From Gyrodactylus bullatarudis (lineage: Eukaryota > Platyhelminthes > Monogenea > Gyrodactylidea > Gyrodactylidae), in the NCBI GenBank assembly GCA_012064415.1, contig SSNU01000258.1, positions 1 to 60,122 on the forward strand: DNA of 60,122 nucleotides, given 5' to 3'. Under the pieces are notes generated by a model. The model saw nothing but the letters and a program-made list of their open reading frames with translations, was not told the origin of the DNA and searched no databases. Each line of letters starts with the position of its first letter. The first letter of the stretch is position 1. Made by a program: the position numbers and the translations under genes. This document shows positions 1-10,560 of this stretch, one piece after another.

Positions 1-153
1 AAAAGAAAGATATCTACCTATTGTATAACTTGTAACATGTTTTATTGTATTTCAAATGAAGAAAGCTGCTTTGTAATAGCTCACTCTTGAATAAATGCTG
101 TTTATTCTGTATATTTTTGTTGATTTCGTATAAAAAGTAAACAGTTAAAAATT

Positions 154-325
154 GTTACCCTTAAGGGCCGTTTGGACATATATGTCCATTAAAATATCTA
201 GTGGAAGAAGTTGGAATTCAAAAATTTCGTTGTTCTAAATTTTATCAAAAAAAATTTCTTAGAAACATGCAAAAAGAATTAGAAAGCTATCTTTATTGGT
301 TTTCAAACGGCATCGAAAGGGTTAA
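154..325. mobile_element. Degenerate piggyBac-like MITE
   Basis: A short non-coding element bounded by terminal inverted sequences. The right end reads CATCGAAAGGG followed by TTAA; the left end is a decayed copy of the same terminus followed by GGACATATATGTCC. It matches the termini of the better copies at 50800-50965 and 54453-54676. TTAA flanks and CCCTTTCGGTGCCG-like ends are typical of piggyBac-type elements. No transposase is present, so this would be a non-autonomous relic. Confidence 0.5.
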
Positions 326-1412
326 TGTTGAACGAATTTTTAATCAAGAATGATAATTAAACGAATTGCTAATTATAATTAGAGACACATGTTCTTCACA
401 TTGTACCATGTACAACTCACATTGTATGACTAATGTAGAAAATGGATAATGATTTCTTCCTGATTAATCCTATTTTAATTTTAATTTTCAGAAAAAAATG
501 TTCAAACAAACTAATAGACTACAAAGTATGTGGACAGAAGAAAAAAATAAAATTTTTCTAAGGAAGGTAGGGTTTGTCCTTTTCCATATGCCAAACCTGG
601 GGGACAACTGTATAAGGTTTATATTCGCTTATATTCACTTGATTTATTATTCCTCATGAGGATACTTTCATCACCAATTTGACTTGAGCAATGAGCATTC
701 GGAGCCGAATTCACGATCTGGAGCTGGATATATAGCACGATCATGATCAATTATCTAATTGAAGTGTAATTTGTATGGTTAAGATGATAAACATTAAGAG
801 AAGAAAATTAAGTTCTGCATTGATTTTTGCATATTCGGGAGAAGAAATCGAGAAAAATCGAATCAAGAAATATTTGTCTAATTTCAATGTAATTTTTGTG
901 TTTTTGAATAGACTAAAGGTTTCTAATTGATCAATCTTACTTCTTCATAACTTCATGTTAGAAATTAGACATTTCATGAAGAGGTTTTCAGATAGATTCT
1001 CATTTGATTATTCATCATTTTTTCACCTTTTCTTTGGAATTCTCTTCATACAAAAAGATTTTTTCAAGATGCTCTGAATTACTTTATCGAGTATTCTACG
1101 GTTGAACATCAAAAGTTTTCCATTTCATTGATTAATCCTCTGTAAAAAGGTGAAAATCTTAAACTTTTAGAATTTACTATACAATTCCCAATTTCCGAGA
1201 CCAGATTCAAAATCATTTTAGATATTTTGGTATTACAAGATCAAAGTGACACGCTGTGTAATTTTTCAAACAGAATAGCATGTATTATTTATAAAATGAT
1301 AAATCAATTCTATTGGATAATATTTACTGATCAAATTAAAGTAAAAGTTTCATCTAGTAACAGAATCTTTATTACTTATATCCTATCTTTTTTTCTCTAA
1401 AATCAACAAAGA
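326..1412. other. No gene seen
   Basis: AT-rich sequence without a convincing ORF or repeat. It could hold the promoter and 5' UTR of the candidate gene that begins at 1413. Confidence 0.4.
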
Positions 1413-1565
1413 ATGCATTCAGGTTCACACGGAATCGATTATAAGATTCTAGAAATAAACTCTACCACTATTCAGAATTCCCATGCAATTGTTTTTCAGC
1501 ATAAATGGCCTCTTACATTTCTAGTTGTAGTCTTGGCGATTATTTTACTTATTCTAATTGTAACA
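1413..1565 (+). CDS. Candidate exon 1 of a single-pass membrane protein
   Basis: Encodes 51 residues: a short N-terminal region with a possible N-glycosylation site (NST, about residues 16-18), then a strongly hydrophobic segment at about residues 32-51 that would cross the membrane once. The reading frame runs straight into a good splice donor, ACA then GTGAGT. Phase is 0, which fits the acceptor at 15117-15118, where a cysteine-rich and basic tail begins. If the two join, the product is 164 residues with a cytoplasmic tail. No family was recognised. The start is the first ATG in frame; an upstream exon is possible. Confidence 0.4.
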
Positions 1566-1639
1566 GTGAGTTTTGACTTTTATCACTATTTCATTTATTT
1601 CAAGTTAACAGAAATTAAAATAAAATTAAGCTAAAAAAA

Positions 1640-2100
1640 CTTTTCAACATAAGGCTGATTTACTGAGACCTAAGGAGAAGACTGATTATTTATAAAAATC
1701 CAAAAGAGAGTTCATAAAGCTATTCTCGATGAATTTGGGAATTTATGATTTTTGCAAACATCTCATTTTTTCATCATTTTCTGTAGAATCTTTAGAAACC
1801 GATTAAAAAGATTGTGGCCAAATTATTCTATAGATCTGATTTTAGAGATGATGAGATAGATGAGGTTGTGAAGACTAAAATTTTCATGAAGCCTAATTTT
1901 AAAAGGGACGGTTTTAGGAATGACCATTTTAAAGTTAGTAATGACGTTAGGAGAAGACTGTTTCATCTCATTTATCAACATTACAATGATATACAATTGA
2001 AGAGGTTTGGTGTCTTTTCAGCCTACATTTGATTCTATTTCTTTGAGAATTGTTGAATTTTTCGTTGACTAATTAAAATTTTATCATTTTAATATTGTAG
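1640..2100 (+). mobile_element. Penelope-like element fragment
   Basis: Plus-strand remnant with internal rearrangement. Residues encoded at 1814-2000 match the linker between reverse transcriptase and GIY-YIG domain of the better copy at 19.0-20.6 kb: the shared pattern is KxxIFMKxNFK then RRRL then a histidine-tyrosine-asparagine stretch ending in IQLK. It is followed by the element's conserved tail (GGTTTGGTGTCTTTTCAGC). The reverse transcriptase core is missing. Confidence 0.7.
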
Positions 2101-4655
2101 AATCGATTTCTAATTAAAAATATTTTAAGAAAAAAATTCAAATTATTAGATAATCCTAATATTTCTACTATCTAAATTAAATGTTAATATTTACTTAGAT
2201 TTTTATCAATAATATCTTAAAACTTACATCAGAATTTGATTATAATGCAGAAATATCTATTCAATGAAGTTCAATAAATCTCATCATTGATATAAATAGA
2301 AAACCAATCATAAACACAAAAAATATTTAAAAAACCAATTAAAATAATCAGTTGAGCCTCAAAGAGTATTAATGTGCTCATTTTAGCCATATATTACCTC
2401 TTTTCGGAAAACCATCAAACTTTTTTATCATGAAATCAGGGCTAAAAGGTCTTCAAATGTATTATTTTAAAAATAAGGTTTGTTGTCAATTTTGAGATAG
2501 AACATTGAATTTAAAATGTTTATTGAATGTTGTTCAAGCAATAATTTTGTGTTAAATATAAAAATTTGTTAATAGCATGGGTAAATGAAGTAATTTTACG
2601 GTAAATTAAAGTTAATCTGAAGCTAACCTGAGACCAAAAGTTTATTCAGATATTTTAATCAAAATTCCACTTCTAAATTTTTTTAAATCACGATGCTACT
2701 TGTAGGTATGGTGGTTTAAATAATGAATGACCTAAGTGGAGGGATACCTGTAATTTGAAAAAGAAAAGGATGATATCAGAAGCCAAAATAAATCTAATTT
2801 ACTCTTTTTAACCTAAAATTTGAAAAATTTCCATTCGGAACGTTCATTTTCTAAACTTGGTGTCAAAAAACTTAAGTGATTAATTAATATTTGATGCATA
2901 GTTAATAACTATTAGTTAATAGAACGTGCTAAGCCAATGATAATATCACTTATACTTTCTGTAAATAGACTTAGACTATTTGATAATACACCGAATAGAT
3001 CTTTTTGTAATTAACCCTTCATTTTAATAAAAAAAATATAAGCTAGGCCATTCTTGAAAAGTTTTTTGAATTTTAGATTTCTTTGAATTAATGTTTTAAA
3101 TATCTAGGTTTAAATAAGAGAATAGTTGCCCTCTTATTTCTTATTTTCTCTTTAAGTTTACTTGGAATCGTCAGCAAATTTGACTAATAAATTAATATTC
3201 AAAATTGAAAAAGAAGAAAATTTATGGTATATCAAATATGATATTTAACTTGTATATACCTGTTTGCGATCAGATAGCGAAAAATCATTAGCAGATTAAT
3301 AAAATTTAGATCCCAGCTTTTTAAAAATCTGAAAAATCTTATAGAAAAGTTTATTCAAAAAAGATAAATTGAACGTTTTGTAGCATAAAACAGAAATAAA
3401 AATCTATGAAATCGATTTTTCTACTGTACGAAAGAGTATTTTTTCAAAATCAAGAATGAACCACACTGAAATGAGCCAATGAAATAATGATTAAAAATTC
3501 AATCTGACAAAAGTAAATAGGCAATTGTTAATTCAAGTTGAATCAAAATAAAAATATTTTTTAGTTGTAGTTAAAAGGGAGAAAAATTAATGTAAAAGTT
3601 AAAAATGTTAATTCTGTCCATCTTTAGTGGAAAACGATGGGAAATTTTTTGATGAATTACATTGAAAATAAAATCTGAATGAATTGAAAAACAATAAAAA
3701 ACAACAAAATCTGTGAATAATTATAACTATAATAATATTTATTATAATAAAGAGAAATTCAACATCTTTTTGCAATAAATACAGAATTGATGGAAAATAA
3801 ATTAATAAAATATAGCCTAATTTTGGCTAGATGAATAATTTTTTGAATTTCTTCAAATGGAACATCTTTTATATTGAAAAATATTTTTCCTCTTGACTAT
3901 TCGGAGAGTATGTAAAAGTTCTTCTTCGTCTTCATAACTACATAATTCATAATATTTTGAATTGATTTGGAAAATTAACTTAATTTAAATTCGACGTATT
4001 ACAAATCAGTACTTAGGAATAGCCATGAATATAAACACATATGAACAAACTTAAACAGGCATCAAAGAAAGATTTTACAAGATTGTAACCATAATTGCAA
4101 AATAAATATCATTCAGTATAGGGAGGACTAACCATGACTGCAATTATTAAATTTTAACACAGGAAAAAGTAAGCATAAATGCAATATTCAAAATTTTGTA
4201 TTAAAAAAATGAACCAAAAGTGAATTAAATTTTAAGGGTCCTCAAATCTAATGTAAAAATGTAACAAAAATTGTATTTTGGCCTACCACTGTCACCATAT
4301 CTGCAAATGGGAAGGTCCAAGTCACCAATTTTGCAAATGCCCCTATTAGATATAGATGAAATTTTAAAATCGCTCGGGTCAAAGTATTCTTGATAGAAAA
4401 TTGAATAGAGATATGAAATCTATGAATATCAAGCGCTAAAATTGATTCCTGGTTGGGTAAAACTAAAAAAACATAATTTCATAATTTAAATTGGTACCAT
4501 TTTAGCGCCTTACTCTATTTTTCAAATATATGGTAAAACAAAATATATATGAAAAGAACGAGAAAAATTCAGGAATTAAAATTCATTCTTTATTTGTTTA
4601 ATTAATTTGGTACTTTTGAATATTTAAAAAAAGTTATAACCTACAGACAGTCAAA
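2101..4655. other. No gene seen
   Basis: AT-rich, no supported ORF. A segment near 3113-3170 resembles one near 41060-41120 (both contain CCTCTTATTTCT and later TAAGTTTACTT), suggesting an unidentified dispersed repeat. Confidence 0.4.
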
Positions 4656-4656
4656 A

Positions 4657-6420
4657 ATGCCCCGTTATACTATTGCAGAAATAAATAATGAGCTTGAAAA
4701 CCCTTAACCTCTTCCTGCTTTGATGCTTCCTACAAATTTGGATGTATATAACCTCTTTAAACTCTATTCTGGCCTGCATCCAACCAGAGATTTATCAAAA
4801 TACAGGCGCAAAATCGTTGATGATCTTATAAAATTTTACGAAGAAGCTGGGATAGAAGGCAAAGATTACAGGCCTATTGTCAGAAGTCTGAAGGAGCTTC
4901 TTAATCAACGTCGTAAGCTTAGATCTTCAAAGTTCCTTCTCAAAATGTGGAATGAGCTATTTCCAGAGGCTAAATGTTCCTGCTTGTCAACTATACGCTC
5001 CCCGTGCAATCAGAAAAAATTCCTTCATCATGTGACTAAGGAATTTCTCAAAGATCAAGCCACAAAGAGGATGAAAATTGAGGATTACAAAGCTTCAGAA
5101 AACGATAGGCATAGGATTCGTATGCCACAAACCTACATGTTTTGCAAGCGAAATGGAATATTGATTTCCGCTGCAACAGGCCTAGTCAATATTGCGAATT
5201 CTGAAATGAACAACGTTAATGGCTTTGTATATCTTAGTGAATATAAGCTAAAGAATGAAGATAAATTGGCTAAAGAAGCATTTGAAACCGGGGCTCCTAA
5301 AAGAATCCGAAATCTTCAGATACACGCTACAGTTAAATTGATGAAAAGATTCAAAGATAAGTCTCAAAAGACTAATATTTTAGTTTTAAGCGACTTGCCA
5401 GGCAATCGCCTGGTAGCATCAAAAGAAGTTCCAAATCAAACTTTTGCAAATGTTATCTTGGATGTTCTTCAGCAAACTGAGTCAGTTGAAACGCTCAAAG
5501 CTATTACATGTGATGGGGCAGTTGCAAACTTGGGTACAGGTACAGGTTGCGTAACAGTACTTGAAACTGTATTAAACAGAAACCTTCAGCGTGTTGTGTG
5601 TCTGCTTCACACAGTTGAAAATGTCTTGCGAAAAGTTGTTAATGATTATGATGGACGCGTTCAAGGTCCATTAAATTTTGGAGGACATGTCGGCCAACAG
5701 TTGAATGTGATAACAAAAGATTATCCCATTGCTGAATTTATGAGGATTGCAACAGAGTTATATCCTCTTCCCGAGGCAGCTGTATTGAAACTGGGCCATG
5801 AACAGCAGTACCTGTACAGGATAGCCCAACTGATAAGTTGAGGTTAGTATTTTATTTATTATTTTAATTCTATCAACAGAGCTCTTATTTTTTTAAATTT
5901 TGATATGATGCATTAATTTTAAAGATTTTAGACCTACCATTTATTCGTGATTAATTTCGTATCATTTTACTTATGATCGGATACATTTGCTTCAAAGTCG
6001 AGATATTCTATTTATTTTTAATCATAATAATGATAATTATCATTTGTCCATCATTTTGTCCATCCGCATTGAATAAATTATAATTTATTTATAATTATAA
6101 ATATTCTTTTAAAATTTATTAAAATAAATTTACATGTATATTAATTCATCATTAGGTCCTGAAGGAAACCCAGTGCTTGTTAGATATATTCAAAACAATT
6201 CTATTGGGACATCATCTACATGGCTTGTTGGACAATAACGCCAAGCAGAATTTTACGCCTATATATATCAAAGCCATTGCGTGAGATAAGGCTATCTTTA
6301 GCAAAATTCGTGATGCAAGTTTATGTTCCGTCTTGGTTTGAGGCGAAACACAAGACAAGTATTATTGATGCCCCACGAGTATATTTCAACACAATTCGCC
6401 ACATCATTATTTTCTGTATT
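4657..6420 (+). pseudogene. Broken gene of an uncharacterised transposon-like family
   Basis: The main open frame is 4723-5841 (372 aa). An in-frame ATG at 4657 lies 16 codons before a TAA (4705-4707), so the true start may be upstream and the copy damaged. Near the C-terminus the protein has CDGAVANLGTG, then VVCLLHTVENVLR and GPLNFGG. From memory this order occurs in a multi-copy, uncharacterised protein family of invertebrates whose members continue with a segment ending RILRLYI. That segment is found here at about 6244-6273, after a possible intron (5844-6154), but in a shifted frame after a TAA. A TGA also lies at 5839-5841. Base composition is clearly richer in GC than the flanks. Most likely a decayed mobile-element or expanded-family copy; the biochemical function is unknown. 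Confidence 0.55.
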
Positions 6421-7072
6421 AACTGTTCCTTTACATTTAGTGAAAAAAAACCTTTATAGCTTTAAATTAGTCTGAAACCTGATATTTTAGTCTAAAATTA
6501 TTTATGTATTTTCATACCTAACGATCTAAAGAAAAATAAAGGTGATTCGATTATTCTATATTGAATTAGCATTCTCAGCATTTTAGTTCAAATAAAATTA
6601 TAACTTGAAAAATATATTTTTAAATTGGTACCAAAATTTCAATGATTACACTTTGATCAACTTAAACACGAATTTTTATTACATCATCTAACTAAACTTG
6701 TTTTACAACATATATTTGAATTTTATATGATACTAGTCTTCGCAAAGTGAGCTCGGCAAACTTTCGAGCCTAAAAAAAGCTCGATAAAGGACCGGAAGTG
6801 AGTATAATCGAGCTTTACCGAGCCTTTTTATAAAAAAAACCAAATATCTGAAATATATTTGTTTAAAAAGAATAAAGTATACGCAGCGCATAATTAAATT
6901 AAATTGTATGATAATTTGTTCTCAAATGTTCCTAGAGAAGTAATAACTTATTACTAACTAAATTGTGTGCTCAACAGGATTTTGATGATGTTTTCTAATT
7001 TATCTCAGTAATAAAAATGCAATTGTAGTGAAAACAATATGTAAAAGATCAAAAAATAAATAATATTTCTAA

Positions 7073-7273
7073 TTATATATAGTAGAAAGAATTTATACAT
7101 AATATCTGTCGGATTGCGTTGAGAAGATGGGCAAGGAATATGACTTGAACCCTCCTCAAATATTCTTCGTACGTAGGAAGTATTTCAGGGATCGCAATAT
7201 GTTCTTGCTGGTCGAAGTTTAGATTTATTGAACTAGCATTTAGATACCTCTCGTCTAAAGGCACTGGGACTTC
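7073..7273 (-). CDS. Small ORF inside the hAT element, unknown
   Basis: Open minus-strand frame starting about MAEVPVPLDERYL, roughly 65 residues, between the left terminus of the hAT element and the Penelope-like insertion. It has no recognised domain. It may be a 3' remnant of the hAT element or chance. Low confidence. Confidence 0.15.
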   Translation of the reverse strand, partial: EVPVPLDERYLNASSINLNFDQQEHIAIPEILPTYEEYLRRVQVIFLAHLLNAIRQILCINSFYYI

Positions 7274-7284
7274 CGCCATGTTCA

Positions 7285-7945
7285 GACTCAATAATCTCAT
7301 CGATCAACATTATGACAATATACAATTGAAAATTGTATTCAAAACTCAGAGATTGTTCAGTTTAATCCATAAGGATTTACTTGACCCTCAAAAAAAAAAC
7401 TCTATTGATTTACAAGTTTCAGTGTGACTGTGGTGCTTCGTATGTAGGGCGTACTATTAGGAAGTTATCAACTTGATCTCATGATCATCTCAATAAAGAT
7501 ACCGCGGTGACCAGACATCTAAAACAGGAAAACCATGCTGCTTCAATTTCTAATTTCCCAGGGGTTGACAGCACAGATTTGTGGATGAAGGAGAAATTTT
7601 TCATCAACATGTATAAACCTAATTTGTGTGTTCAAAAGAATTATTCATTTAATCTTCAACTACCATGGCCTATGTGAGCTTTTTCACCTTTTTCTCTTCA
7701 CTGTTGCTATTTATTGAAGAGTTGTTGGTGTTTTTTCAGCTTACATAATATTCTTATTTCTATTCATGACCCTTATATTCTTTAACTTATACTATTTCTT
7801 TGTAAATTGTAAATTATTATTTTTCATTCAAACTTTAATTTTATCATTTTCAAAGAGAGACCACTGATGATCCTTTGAGAAATGCGCATTTGGTTCTAGA
7901 TATATTTTCTTACATATTTCTAAATTATGTTCAAAGTGTTGTCCA
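7285..7945 (+). mobile_element. Penelope-like fragment nested in the hAT element
   Basis: A 5'-truncated plus-strand copy. It holds the linker, the GIY-YIG endonuclease region and the non-coding tail. At 7415-7470 it encodes the cysteine pair and [11 protein letters not shown] of the endonuclease, then later VWMKEKFF-like residues and NLQLPWPM before a TGA. It contains a stop in the endonuclease and lacks the segment between 'SNF' and 'VDS' seen in other copies. The tail ends in a well-formed hammerhead ribozyme core. Because it interrupts the transposon it is younger than that insertion. Confidence 0.85.
7858..7896 (+). ncRNA. Hammerhead ribozyme core in Penelope tail
   Basis: All conserved pieces are present in order: stem I strand ACCA (7860-7863), CTGATGA (7864-7870), a two-base stem II TC/GA around loop CTTT, GAAA (7879-7882), a self-complementary stem III ATGCGCAT (7882-7889), unpaired T at 7890 as the cleavage base, then TGGT (7891-7894), which pairs with ACCA. 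The palindromic stem III suggests action as a dimer, as known for hammerheads of Penelope-like elements. Confidence 0.85.
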
Positions 7946-8049
7946 GGTTGAACAATTCCCTAAAAATCAAAATCAATTATGATTTAATTTTTCAGGTTAC
8001 AATAGGATTAGACTATAGGATTACATACGGTTTAGACTCCAAGAATGCT

Positions 8050-9692
8050 ATTCGCATGGTTTCAATGTATTTTTCAGCGTTCATTGCTAATACATTGAGC
8101 ATCCTGACTCTATCAACCCGAAGGTTGTGCCTCCTTGACGTAATAATCTGCTTTATGGAAGAAAATGATCTCTCACACATAACAGAAGTAGCAGCTAAAG
8201 AAAGTATCTTTTTAGCAATAGCAAAGATTTTGGGCGAAATAACTCGTCCTTGATCATGCCACCAAGGTACGGTTTCGGTCTCAGGTGCACATGGAATACT
8301 TAGGTACGTCTGGTATTCTTTTTCGAGGTCACTAGTAGTGCTTGGTGAGTTAGAATAGTTTTCTAATTGAAAGAGCTATCTTGCAGTTAGATTAGTATCA
8401 ACGATTTGATTTCTTAATTGATTTTCATCCGTCCTTCTACGTTGTCGCTGCTGAAGACCTCAGGAGTGTAGAATTTCTCTATTAGGATGAGCTTCTGCGA
8501 AGGTGCCAAGAAAGAAGCAAAAAGTATTATTTTTGATTCAACATCTAGTGAAACACCAAATCTTGTATCAATAGCAGCCTTCACACATCCAATAAATTCC
8601 ACAATCACTTGAAGGGGAACCCGGGTTAGGCAAAGATCCAGTTCTTTATTTATCATGCTGATATCTTTTAATATCTTGTCTATTGTGGAGTCATTTCTTG
8701 CGAGAGTATTTCTGTGGCCTGCTCAAACGCTGTGAAGATACCAGAGAGACCCCGGATTACCAAAAACTGCTCAGCAGTAGGCTTCCAATTCATATTGAGA
8801 CTCGATATCACAGGTTCATACAAAACAATTTGTCGAAGTAACTTTGCATAAGAATTCCATCGAGTGATGCACGAGGCACTGAATAAAATAGGCTCTAAAC
8901 GGAATCTATTACAGAGAGTGTTCCATGTGGCGGTCTTGATGAACCGTTGACGCTTCTCAAGATTCTTGCATACGTCTAAGTAAGGCTGAATACCACTAGC
9001 TTCAATAGACTTTTGAAGGACAAGATTTAGTCTGTGAGCAGCACAGTGTAGCCAGCCTGCCGATTTATCGTTCACTGTACACATCTTTTTGATATCTGCA
9101 CCAGGATCAGACACGAAGTAAAATTTTTCAATTCTTTGTAAAGGAGGAAAAATTTCGAACAACTGATCTGCGTGTTCATGCAGCTTCTGACCAGTTATGG
9201 AGCCGGACATAAATTCACTGTCGAGATGGATTGTTGAATATTGCTAGGATGACATAAACACTATACATTTTGAAAGGTATTGTATTTTGTCACCATTCTG
9301 ACATGTTACCGTATCAAATGACAAAGTACATGTAGTCACCAAATTTTCATCAAGCAATTTGGTCTAAAAAATAATTCATAATATTATCATACAAGAACTC
9401 GAAGAAGAACCGAATAAACCTCATTCACATATGAATAGGATATCGAGTTGGCTGACATTGGATGTAATCTTGGATCAATCAGGTTAATTACTGAATATAA
9501 TGCATTGAATGGAATATATTCAATAGCCATCCACATGGTGAGATAGAAAATATACTCGCGTTGAGTTTGATGTTTATACTGGTACTTTTCGAGCACCACA
9601 CCATTTTCTAAATCACCTGATGACTGTTCAATAAATTCAAGCCCAAAACATTTCGTCAAGTGCCTTGCCAAAGTTGTTGTATTAGCACTCAA
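8050..9692 (-). pseudogene. hAT transposase, fragmented
   Basis: Cut-and-paste transposase of the hAT element. In transcription order: an N-terminal piece (9692-9387); an RNase H-like core piece (9210-8680) with DPGADIKKMC, then WLHCAAHRLNLVL and TRWNSYAKLL; an alpha-helical piece (8656-8414); and a C-terminal dimerisation motif at about 8265-8050 containing CERSFSSIKQI and LRVDRVRMLNVLAMN. The order and motifs are those of the hAT transposase family. Stops or frameshifts separate the pieces, for example between 8680 and 8656. Some breaks may be introns, but overall the copy looks inactive. The plus-strand frame at 7927-8253 is antisense to this gene. Confidence 0.85.
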
Positions 9693-10129
9693 TACTTTAT
9701 TGCAGTAATGACATTGAGAGTCTAGAAATAGTTTTATTAACAGTACTTACGTCTTGTATCAATTCTTTTGGCGTATTGCCAAACAATAGAACTACGTTTA
9801 CGACGTCGGACATCCGTCATATATAATAAATTAGATTTAGCAGTTTGATTTGAATTCAAAAAGGTTTATAAAATTTAAACAATTTTATTAAAATTTTATT
9901 CAGCTATTTTTGTTTAAACTTCGGCTCGATTAGGCTCATTAGGCTCGTTATCTGATTGGTTGGCTAATCGAGCCTTTATCAAGCTCATTTTGAGAAGACT
10001 ATATGATACTAATGAAATTCAAAGAGTATCCGACAAGGATTATATATTTTTATTTAGAATGAAGCTTATTCGACTCAAAACGCCTTAAACTGTTGGAAAC
10101 CAAAAGACCCGCGTCGATTTTTTCTTTCA

Positions 10130-10560
10130 AGACGATTTTCATCTACATCTAGTATTTATTATCGCTAATAATTAAGAACCATTTTGCTAAATGATCTTGT
10201 GGGCAGGAGGACATTTGCCGAATTAGACGCTTAGGAAACACCTCAGAAATAACACCATTAATAATCTTGTGTGTTTTTGGAAGTAGATATAGCCTAGACA
10301 TTCTAGTATGTTTTCAGGCTATATAATACCTAGTCTTTTCTGTTATGATGCCCTTTTTGAATAAATCATAGCATAGATATTGCGTTCCATGCCTTCCATC
10401 TTCATCTCTGTCCTAACTAAACCTGTATTTTCAAATTTTCCTTCATCTGAAAGGAACTTCCTCCCAGCTTTAAAGTAATCCTCTTTATACATTAAGACAA
10501 TACCTTTCCACTTATCAGGTTTTGTAATAAAAATTTCTTCATTTGATTGTTAGATTAGTT
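10130..10560 (-). mobile_element. Penelope-like fragment, N-terminal part
   Basis: Minus-strand degenerate copy of the region upstream of the reverse transcriptase palm. It encodes residues resembling VLMYKEDYFKAG and FLSDEGKF, as in the fragment at 25705-25902, followed by damaged counterparts of the residues seen at 25450-25692. Stops and frameshifts are frequent. It lies just outside the right target duplication of the hAT element. Confidence 0.6.

Larger units (their letters stand above)
6734..10001 (-). mobile_element. hAT-family DNA transposon with 8-bp target duplication
   Basis: The element is 3268 bp. It is flanked on both sides by the same 8 bp, TATGATAC (6726-6733 and 10002-10009), the target-site length expected for hAT elements. 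The terminal inverted repeats begin TAGTCTTCGCAAAGTGAGCT at the left and TAGTCTTCTCAAAATGAGCT at the right when read inwards. Subterminal regions are rich in short GAGCCT and GAGCTT motifs, as in other hAT elements. The transposase lies on the minus strand in several broken frames, and a Penelope-like fragment is inserted at about 7285-7940. The element is not autonomous now, but clean flanks show it arrived by transposition. Confidence 0.9.

Noticed and set aside
7927..8253. Plus-strand ORF of 108 codons
   Set aside because: It is antisense to the C-terminal dimerisation part of the hAT transposase, which is the supported reading.
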